DNA from: an uncultured Bacteroidales bacterium | GTDB taxonomy: Bacteria; Bacteroidota; Bacteroidia; Bacteroidales; Paludibacteraceae | DNA length: 64,000 nt | Assembly (NCBI GenBank): GCA_945921355.1 | Contig: CAMEKM010000003.1 | Location: forward strand, 1 to 64,000 | Reading direction: 5' to 3' | Part shown: positions 15,865 through 21,891 of the stretch, one piece after another | Layout: each line of letters begins with the position of its first letter | Position numbering within the stretch: the first letter of the stretch is position 1 | Program-made: the position numbers and the translations under genes | Notes under the pieces: generated by a model | Told to the model about the DNA's origin: nothing | Database searches by the model: none | What the model saw: only the letters and a program-made list of their open reading frames with translations

Positions 15865-15912
15865 ATTGATTTTTACTTTTAAAGGTTAATATTCTTTTAC
15901 CACTTTACATAC

Positions 15913-15929
15913 TACAAAAACCGTGCCAA
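15913..15929 (-). promoter_or_regulatory. Sigma-54-like -24/-12 motif upstream of rubrerythrin
   Basis: Reverse strand TTGGCACGGTTTTTGTA. It fits YTGGCACGrNNNTTGCW at all but one informative position (GT instead of GC at -12). The motif ends 48 nt before the start codon. Confidence 0.6.
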
Positions 15930-15995
15930 AACTGTTAATTTTTGTAAAAAAAGTAATGCACCTGCGGCGAATGGTGTCACTATGCGAGGTAAACT

Positions 15996-16589
15996 TTACA
16001 CTATCCTACCCGATACGACATGCCAATTGATTAGTAACCAGAGGTTTTGGAGGTAATCTTTGCGGCGATTTTGATAGTCGAGGTAGTAGGCATGCTCCCA
16101 TACATCGATTGCCAACAGCGGAACGAGATTGTAACGCAATGGATTATCTCCATTGGAAAGCGATAGAATCTTTAGTTCGCCCGCCTCATCCATCGCAAGG
16201 AAAGTCCACCCTGAGCCGAAGAAAGATGCTGCAGCTCTGTTGAGTTGTTCAATCATCGATTCAAATGACCCAAAGGATTGTTCAATCAAAAAGAGGAATT
16301 CTCCCGTTGGGCGTTTGGATTTTGGAGCAGGCATGAGTTGCTCGAAAAAGAGGGAGTGATTGAGGACTTGCCCAGCGTTGTTGGCAATTGGACCTTCAGG
16401 CGCTTTGCGCACTAGTTCAGTCAAAGATAATCCCTCGTATTTGGAGCCATCTACCAATTGGTTGAGATTATCAACATAGTTGCGAAAATGCTTTCCATAG
16501 TGGCAGGAAAGTGTTTCTTGGCTCATCATTGGAGCCAAATCTCCGAATTGGTATCCCAACTCTGGGAGTTCGAAATGAAATTTGATCAT
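15996..16589 (-). CDS. sodB: Fe/Mn superoxide dismutase
   Basis: The enzyme converts superoxide to oxygen and hydrogen peroxide in the cytoplasm. Metal ligands are all present: H30 (CHYGKH), H78 (NHSLFF), D162 and H166 (IDVWEHAYYLDYQ). Active-site support includes FGSGWTFL. At 197 residues the length is typical. The metal (Fe, Mn or cambialistic) cannot be settled by eye. The gene is monocistronic between rubrerythrin and the gene at 16677, with the 17-bp shared motif at 16649-16665. Peroxide produced here would be removed by the rubrerythrin next door. Confidence 0.93.
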   Translation of the reverse strand: MIKFHFELPELGYQFGDLAPMMSQETLSCHYGKHFRNYVDNLNQLVDGSKYEGLSLTELVRKAPEGPIANNAGQVLNHSLFFEQLMPAPKSKRPTGEFLFLIEQSFGSFESMIEQLNRAAASFFGSGWTFLAMDEAGELKILSLSNGDNPLRYNLVPLLAIDVWEHAYYLDYQNRRKDYLQNLWLLINWHVVSGRIV

Positions 16590-16648
16590 AGGGTTAGGTT
16601 ATATAAACAAGTAACGTGCAACACACTATCGTGCTACACGTTACTATA

Positions 16649-16665
16649 GACAAAAATCGTGCCAA
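16649..16665 (-). promoter_or_regulatory. Sigma-54-like -24/-12 motif upstream of SOD
   Basis: Reverse strand TTGGCACGATTTTTGTC, identical to the rubrerythrin motif at 15 of 17 positions. It ends 59 nt before the SOD start. Confidence 0.6.
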
Positions 16666-16676
16666 AGGCGTTGGTA

Positions 16677-17954
16677 CTATCTTCGCGAGCCTCCGCTACG
16701 AGAAGAAGCAGCAGAAGAAGAACTTCCACCAGAGCGTGATGCGCCACCCGACATACCACCCGATGAGCGCATGGTGCTAGATGATGACGAGCGTACTGAA
16801 GTGCTACTTGAGCGTACTGGCGAACCCGACGAACGCACAGCCGAAGACGAACGGGATGGCGTGGTGGAGGTGCTTACACTTGAGTGAGATGGTTGCGTAC
16901 GCGTGGTGGTAGACACACTATTACTACGCGTAGCGCTCGTGCGCGAAGGTGCAACAGTACCGCGTTGGGTCGTGGTTGAGGTGCGAGTAGTGGTAGTTGT
17001 AGTGGCAGAAGTGCGCGTAGCGTTGCCACGGGTATCACTGCCGCGGGTAGCTGTACCACGTACATTGGTACTACCATAAGTAGCATTACGCGATACTTGT
17101 GCTGCATTACCACGCGAAGTAGCAGAGGTGCTGACACGAGTAGCCGAACCTCTGGTTGCAGTGGTGCGTGTAGCATTGGCATCACGCACAGCAGTACGAC
17201 GACTCTGTTCGAATGAGCGTGCATTCGTTACGTTGCGCGAAGCATTGCGCGTAGCGAACGAGCGATCAGGGTGGCGATGCGCTAAGTCGTTGCGACGTAC
17301 ACGGTCGTGCATTGGGCGGTAGTGGTGATGGTGGTGATGCCCCGTGCGATAGGAGCAAATAGGATGATGATAATGATGCCAATAGCAATGATCCCAATAC
17401 AAGAAAGGATCAATGCAGTGGTATGGATGCCACCATCCTGGCCAATACCCCCAGTAGTAAGGGGAATGCCAGCATACCCAAGATGGACCCCAGAACCAAT
17501 CATAAATAACTGGTTGGTAGATATATACAGGTTCAATAATATAATCTGCGCCGTATATATATTCATCACCTATCACTTGCACAGTGACTTGATTATTCGC
17601 ATCTTTCTCCACAAAGATAGAAGCTACGTCTTGATAGATATCCTTGGCAAGGACCGCTTGAATGACCACCAAGTGGCGGTTGTCGTCGGCAGTTTCGATG
17701 ACACGTAGATAGTCCACTTCTCCATCGCCATTGAGGTCGAGATTAGAGAACGCTGAATCTGGAGTATTCAGCAATGCCTCGAATTGTTCCAAATCTTTGG
17801 CTTGTCCAAAGAGCGTTGCCACCGTCTTGAGGTCAAGATTTTCGGAAATATCGGACGAAGTGGCAGTTACGGTTACAGTCTCGTCAGCCATAGCGGCATA
17901 AGGAACCATGAACAAGGAACCAAGAGTCAGGATAAATAATAATACTCGTTTCAT
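16677..17954 (-). CDS. Secreted protein with EF-hand-like loop, His/Trp/Tyr-rich core and Ser/Thr/Arg-rich tail
   Basis: A signal peptide (to about 23) is followed by a folded domain (about 40-140) containing an EF-hand-like calcium loop, DLNGDGEVD (73-81). The region at about 145-225 is dominated by Trp, Tyr and His, including six consecutive His, and could bind metal. From about 235 to the end the protein is a low-complexity chain of Ser, Thr, Arg and Ala (RGTATRGS, TTTTTTRTST, SGGSRR), probably disordered and highly basic. No enzymatic motif is recognised. It is the last gene of the cdd-lptF/G-ribBA transcription unit and starts 1 nt after the ribBA stop. It could be an envelope or matrix protein; this is not established. 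Confidence 0.7.
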   Translation of the reverse strand: MKRVLLFILTLGSLFMVPYAAMADETVTVTATSSDISENLDLKTVATLFGQAKDLEQFEALLNTPDSAFSNLDLNGDGEVDYLRVIETADDNRHLVVIQAVLAKDIYQDVASIFVEKDANNQVTVQVIGDEYIYGADYIIEPVYIYQPVIYDWFWGPSWVCWHSPYYWGYWPGWWHPYHCIDPFLYWDHCYWHHYHHPICSYRTGHHHHHHYRPMHDRVRRNDLAHRHPDRSFATRNASRNVTNARSFEQSRRTAVRDANATRTTATRGSATRVSTSATSRGNAAQVSRNATYGSTNVRGTATRGSDTRGNATRTSATTTTTTRTSTTTQRGTVAPSRTSATRSNSVSTTTRTQPSHSSVSTSTTPSRSSSAVRSSGSPVRSSSTSVRSSSSSTMRSSGGMSGGASRSGGSSSSAASSRSGGSRR

Positions 17955-17955
17955 G

Positions 17956-19194
17956 TCATACCAAATTTAAATTGTGATGCATTTTCTCTTTCTTGGTGCG
18001 CATATAACGCAGGTTATAGGGATTAGGAGCTATCTCTATTGGAATATTCTCTACAATTTCTATGCCAAAACTCTCCAAGCCAATTCGTTTAACTGGATTG
18101 TTAGTCATTAAACGGAGTTTGCGTACTCCCATTTGTTGTAAGATTTGCGCCCCTACTCCATAGTTGCGCTCATCAGGTCGGAACCCCAAATGCACATTGG
18201 CCTCTACGGTGTCTTCTCCTTGTTCTTGGAGCTTGTAGGCACGAATCTTATTCATCAACCCAATACCACGTCCCTCTTGATTCATATAGACAATGATTCC
18301 CTTGCCCTCTTTCTCCACCATCTGCATGGCTTTGTGCAATTGCTCGCCACATTCGCATCGCTTTGAGCCAAAGATATCGCCTGTCATACATGACGAGTGT
18401 ACACGGCAGAGGATAGGTTCCTCCGCCTGCCATTCGCCTTTCACCAATGCGATGTGCTCTAGTCCCGTTGTCAGTTCGCGGAATGGTGTGAGCATAAAGT
18501 CGCCAAATTCGGTAGGCAGGCTCACCGTCTCGCCACGTTCAACGAGGGTGGTTGGCAGTTGAGAGTTGACAGTTGGCAGTTGACAGTTAGCAGTTGACAT
18601 GCGGTATGCGATGAGATCCTTGATAGAAATGAGGCTAAGTCCGTATTGCTCAGCCACTTTCTCCAGTTGTGGCATACGCGCCATAGTGCCGTCCTCGTTC
18701 ATAATCTCGATGAGAGCTGCTACAGGCTGCAAGCCTGCTAGGCGTACTAAATCCACCGCAGCCTCAGTATGCCCTGCACGTTGCAGCACGCCACACTCCT
18801 GCGCATAGAGTGGATTGATATGGCCTGGGCGACCAAATGTTTGTGGTGTAGAAGCTGGGTCAGCCAAAGCACGGATAGTGGCAGCACGATCTTCGGCACT
18901 CACACCTGTGGTACAACCTTCAAGTTTATCTACAGTGACCGTAAAAGGTGTGCCAAGCATAGAGGTATTGGTAGCGACTTGATGTACGAGATCTAACTCT
19001 GCGCAACGCGTTTCTGGTAGTGGCACACACAATACGCCGCGTCCATGCTGGAGCATGAAATTGACTTTATCAGGGGTTATCTTTTCAGCCGCAATGATGA
19101 AATCGCCTTCATTCTCACGATCTTCATCATCCACCACTATCACGAATTTGCCTTCGCGAATATCTTCAATAGCTTTTTCGATTGTATCCAACAT
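17956..19194 (-). CDS. ribBA: Bifunctional DHBP synthase / GTP cyclohydrolase II
   Basis: This enzyme supplies both starting branches of riboflavin synthesis. The N-terminal domain (about 1-195) has the DHBP synthase acid loop [10 protein letters not shown] and GRPGHINPL. The C-terminal domain (about 220-395) has the GTP cyclohydrolase II zinc cysteines in [17 protein letters not shown] and the catalytic region NQEGRGIGL. The linker at about 199-214 ([14 protein letters not shown]) is encoded by a heptanucleotide tandem repeat, so three 7-nt units give seven residues. The domains themselves look intact. Its neighbours are lptF/G upstream and the secreted protein downstream. Confidence 0.94.
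   Translation of the reverse strand: MLDTIEKAIEDIREGKFVIVVDDEDRENEGDFIIAAEKITPDKVNFMLQHGRGVLCVPLPETRCAELDLVHQVATNTSMLGTPFTVTVDKLEGCTTGVSAEDRAATIRALADPASTPQTFGRPGHINPLYAQECGVLQRAGHTEAAVDLVRLAGLQPVAALIEIMNEDGTMARMPQLEKVAEQYGLSLISIKDLIAYRMSTANCQLPTVNSQLPTTLVERGETVSLPTEFGDFMLTPFRELTTGLEHIALVKGEWQAEEPILCRVHSSCMTGDIFGSKRCECGEQLHKAMQMVEKEGKGIIVYMNQEGRGIGLMNKIRAYKLQEQGEDTVEANVHLGFRPDERNYGVGAQILQQMGVRKLRLMTNNPVKRIGLESFGIEIVENIPIEIAPNPYNLRYMRTKKEKMHHNLNLV
18551..18599. repeat. Heptanucleotide tandem repeat inside ribBA
   Basis: On the reverse strand about seven units of AACTGYC (AACTGCT, AACTGTC, AACTGCC, AACTGTC, AACTCTC, AACTGCC) encode the inter-domain linker of RibBA. The frame is retained. Confidence 0.8.
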
Positions 19195-19198
19195 TTTC

Positions 19199-19228
19199 AG
19201 TTTACAATTTACGGTTTATAGTTTACGG
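19199..19228. repeat. Heptanucleotide repeat (AGTTTAC)n at the lptF/G-ribBA junction
   Basis: Four units (AGTTTAC, AATTTAC, GGTTTAT, AGTTTAC) span the end of lptF/G and the ribBA leader. Confidence 0.6.
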
Positions 19229-20700
19229 AATATCCGTCTTATTAGTTTGAGTAATTTAGTTTTGAAATAATGTAAGTATTTCATCCATACCTCTGGGTTA
19301 AAGAGTGCGGAGTCTGTAGCTGCTTTGTAAGTTAAGAAAATACCTATTGGCAGCAATACCATCGAGCTGAGCCACATACCAGCCCAGCATGGCCATAGTG
19401 CTTCGCGTGCCATCTTGTAGCCTGTATTATCGATGATATAATAGATGATAAACATCACCACTGAAATCACTACAGGAGCGCCCAAACCACCCTTGCGCGT
19501 GATAGCTCCTAATGGTGCACCGATAAAGAAGAATATCAGGCATGCGAATGCCAATGTAAACTTGCGATACAGCTCAATCTCATGCTTGCGTATATACCGC
19601 TGATAATCATTGAGCATCAAGGCGTTGTAATCAATTTGGTCGCGCTGTGCTTTGGCTTTCTCTATGGCAGCCGACAAGGCACGATAACGCTCGTCATCAG
19701 AGAAGCGTCCGTACAAAGAATCTACGTCATATCCCGCATATAGTTCCTTTGCTCCTTCCCACATATCTACATCTCGATTCGCCACACGCTCACGACCAAA
19801 ATAGCGATTATTAACCAGTGTCCTACTCTGCTCTTTGCTACGGTCATGGGCAAGCAATTGGACTGAATCAATGGACTGCACTAGTTCTACTACATCCTTG
19901 GAGACATGTTGGTCGGCTAATACGTCTTCGTTGTAGCGGTCGAACTCCATATCAAAGTCAATGAGCATCTGCTTCTGAGCAAAGCTCTCACGACGATATG
20001 GGATATTCTTCTCGGAGTTGGTAGCACGCTGCTGGTTGCGGTCCAGATTCTCGAATGATTCACCACTATATAGATGGAGGATCAGATACTTCTTGTCATC
20101 GGTAAAGAAGATACGTCCAGAATCAGCTACCATGACGCTGGCATTGCGGAATCCCTCGGAATAGTCATAAATCATCATGTCGTAGAGCATACCCGTCTGC
20201 GGTGCCTTGCGGCGGACGTAGATGTTATACCCATCTATACCGTCATAGAACTCGCCTTGTGGGATATCCAATTCAGGCGATTTCTGCTTGAGCGAGAAGA
20301 TGAGTGCCCACAACTTGACTTGCGACACTGGCAAGACATAGTTGGAGAACATAAACGCTCCTACCGATACAAACGCAATGGCTATTGCTAATGGACGCAT
20401 GATGCGAAATAGGCTCACGCCTGCTGCTTTCATAGCAGTGAGTTCAAACTTCTCACCTAAATTGCCGAAGGTCATCAGCGATGCCAACAATATAGCTAAC
20501 GGCAGAGCCAATGGTACCACTGACGTGACAGCATAGATAAAGAACTCAGCCAAGACCTTAATTTCTACACCTTTGCCGACGAGGTCATTGACATGCATCC
20601 AAACAAACTGCATTAGCAGAATGAAGATGCATATCAAGAACGTCATTATCAGCAATCCCAGAAACTGCTTGAGCAGATATATGTCTATTTTCTTAATCAC
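19216..20700 (-). CDS. LptF/LptG family permease
   Basis: A YjgP/YjgQ-type membrane protein of the lipopolysaccharide export ABC transporter in the inner membrane. Three N-terminal membrane segments (FLGLLIMTFLICIFILLM, FFIYAVTSVVPLALPLAI, RPLAIAIAFVSVGAFMF) are followed by a periplasmic beta-jellyroll region (about 130-370). Three C-terminal segments complete it (FTLAFACLIFFFIGAPLGA, PVVISVVMFIIYYII, MVLLPIGIFLTY). At 494 residues it is longer than the roughly 360 of proteobacterial LptF/G, owing to an enlarged periplasmic part. It overlaps cdd by 8 nt, suggesting translational coupling. Confidence 0.88.
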   Translation of the reverse strand: MIKKIDIYLLKQFLGLLIMTFLICIFILLMQFVWMHVNDLVGKGVEIKVLAEFFIYAVTSVVPLALPLAILLASLMTFGNLGEKFELTAMKAAGVSLFRIMRPLAIAIAFVSVGAFMFSNYVLPVSQVKLWALIFSLKQKSPELDIPQGEFYDGIDGYNIYVRRKAPQTGMLYDMMIYDYSEGFRNASVMVADSGRIFFTDDKKYLILHLYSGESFENLDRNQQRATNSEKNIPYRRESFAQKQMLIDFDMEFDRYNEDVLADQHVSKDVVELVQSIDSVQLLAHDRSKEQSRTLVNNRYFGRERVANRDVDMWEGAKELYAGYDVDSLYGRFSDDERYRALSAAIEKAKAQRDQIDYNALMLNDYQRYIRKHEIELYRKFTLAFACLIFFFIGAPLGAITRKGGLGAPVVISVVMFIIYYIIDNTGYKMAREALWPCWAGMWLSSMVLLPIGIFLTYKAATDSALFNPEVWMKYLHYFKTKLLKLIRRIFRKL

Positions 20701-21178
20701 CTTTCAAATTATCCGATACAAAACTCAGTGGCAACAGGTCCGTTGCTTTGTGGAAGACATAACATCCCTCTTCGCCGTATAGTATCACTTGCATATCTTG
20801 TCCGTAGCGATGCTCGGTCTCCAACATCACTTGTCGGCAAGCGCCACATGGGGTGCCCGCTTGTTTGGTAAAATGCCCATTAGTGTAGCACGCAATCGCC
20901 AACGCTTTGACTGGCGTATGGGGATGATTGGCATTGGCTGCAAACAATACGGTACGCTCTGCGCAGATACCGCTTGGGTATGCTGCATTCTCCTGATTGG
21001 CACCCGTGATGATAGTGCCATCATTGAGCAATGCTGCTGCGCCTACATGGAAATGCGAGTATGGGCAATAGGCATCTTGCGTCTTTTGCTTGGCAATCTC
21101 CACCAGTTGGCGGAGCTCCGCATCGAGTTCATCCACTGTGCAAGCAGTGATTTGGGTTTGCAATGTAATTTCTTTCAT
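20693..21178 (-). CDS. cdd: Cytidine deaminase
   Basis: Cdd deaminates cytidine and deoxycytidine in pyrimidine salvage. The zinc site is complete: CAERTVLF supplies Cys plus the catalytic Glu, and PCGACRQV the two other Cys. YCPYSHFHVGAAALL precedes it as in the family. The length of 161 residues is normal. It is the first gene of a unit with lptF/G, ribBA and a secreted protein. The predicted promoter at 21453-21484 implies a leader of about 268 nt with repeats and stems. Confidence 0.92.
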   Translation of the reverse strand: MKEITLQTQITACTVDELDAELRQLVEIAKQKTQDAYCPYSHFHVGAAALLNDGTIITGANQENAAYPSGICAERTVLFAANANHPHTPVKALAIACYTNGHFTKQAGTPCGACRQVMLETEHRYGQDMQVILYGEEGCYVFHKATDLLPLSFVSDNLKGD

Positions 21179-21225
21179 GTCATATCTGATTTATAAATTT
21201 GCTTATCTATAAAATATCATTTTTT

Positions 21226-21283
21226 GTCAACTGTCAATTGTTAACTGCTCACTGTCAACTGCAACTATCAACTGCCAATTGTT
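21226..21283. repeat. Heptanucleotide tandem repeat upstream of cdd
   Basis: About eight degenerate units (AACTGTC, AATTGTT, AACTGCT, CACTGTC, AACTGC, AACTATC, AACTGCC, AATTGTT) follow each other on the forward strand. Confidence 0.7.
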
Positions 21284-21288
21284 TCTCG

Positions 21289-21329
21289 TATATTTCTCGA
21301 AACCACTTCGTTAGCATTGCGTTACCAAT
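21289..21329 (+). repeat. 41-nt diverged repeat, copy B
   Basis: Aligns with the reverse strand of 12727-12767 at 33 of 41 positions. Confidence 0.55.
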
Positions 21330-21452
21330 TGGTTAGTATCGTGGTGTTTCCACGTAGTTTGTGAGGTGGTTTCAAGCAAATTCCTACATCTTTTAATCAA
21401 TATTTTGTAGTTATTATTAGCATCTATTTCGCCATTTTACACAAATAGTGCG

Positions 21453-21484
21453 CAAAGTTACAACAAAAAATGCACATATGCAAG
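21453..21484 (-). promoter_or_regulatory. Promoter facing cdd, in the left arm of the inverted repeat
   Basis: CTTG (21481-21484), 20 nt, TAACTTTG (21453-21460) on the reverse strand. It is identical in layout to the opposite-facing promoter at 21840-21871. Confidence 0.75.
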
Positions 21485-21839
21485 TAAAACGAGTTTTTTT
21501 CAAAAAATTCCATTTACTGCCGTCCCATAGCCTGCAGGGCGTCCATTACCCCTATAGGGGCATCCAGTCACTATTACCTACTATGCTTGACAGTGTCCCA
21601 ACTCCCAAACTCTAAACACCAACCTGTTTTCCCCTTATCAGTTACATAGGATATACGTATCAAAGACGTAGGACAATGCTGTTAATAAGTTGGGAACTCT
21701 GAATCAAATAGGGAGCACTCCTAATACTTACCTCCCTAAAGGGGAGTTTAGTGAGGTGGATACTATAGTTCCTGTCATCCTGTGGCATAGCTATCAGTGG
21801 TAAGCTAAATGTCTTTTTTTTTGAAAAAAACTCGTTTTA

Positions 21840-21871
21840 CTTGCATATGTGCATTTTTTGTAGTAACTTTG
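21840..21871 (+). promoter_or_regulatory. Promoter for the amidase-like gene, in the right arm of the inverted repeat
   Basis: CTTG (21840-21843), 20 nt, TAACTTTG (21864-21871). It lies inside the longest open frame (from 21841), so the true start is the signal-peptide Met at 21892. Confidence 0.78.
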
Positions 21872-21891
21872 TACGTTTTTTTAATTTCACT

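Larger units (their letters stand above)
21179..21452 (-). promoter_or_regulatory. Long leader of cdd with repeat tract and stems
   Basis: On the reverse strand CTTGAAACCAC can pair with GTGGTTTCGAG (11 bp, one G-U), enclosing CGTGG-AAACA-CCACG and the palindrome ACCAATTGGT. A heptanucleotide tract (21226-21283) and copy B of the 41-nt repeat (21289-21329) lie in the same leader. No ORF is seen. A regulatory leader or a relic of inserted repeats are both possible. Confidence 0.4.
21453..21871. repeat. 55-bp inverted repeat (54/55) enclosing 309 bp
   Basis: Left arm 21453-21507 and right arm 21817-21871 are reverse complements with one mismatch (position 21462). Each arm contains a complete promoter reading outward. 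The 309-bp interior has no ORF of note; it holds small stems such as CCCCTATAGGGG. I see no target-site duplication beside the arms. Confidence 0.85.

Noticed and set aside
16724-17230. Tandem repeat or CRISPR-like array in the Ser/Thr/Arg-coding region
   Set aside because: The repetition follows codon bias for a low-complexity protein; there are no regular spacers or conserved repeats.
21453-21871. Classical invertible promoter as in Bacteroides capsule switching
   Set aside because: In those systems a promoter lies between the inverted repeats. Here the promoters are in the repeats and face outward, so inversion of the middle would not switch either one. No recombinase gene is near.
21453-21871. 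Miniature transposable element with target duplication
   Set aside because: The bases beside the two arms show no direct duplication and no second copy was noticed in the window; kept only as one possibility.
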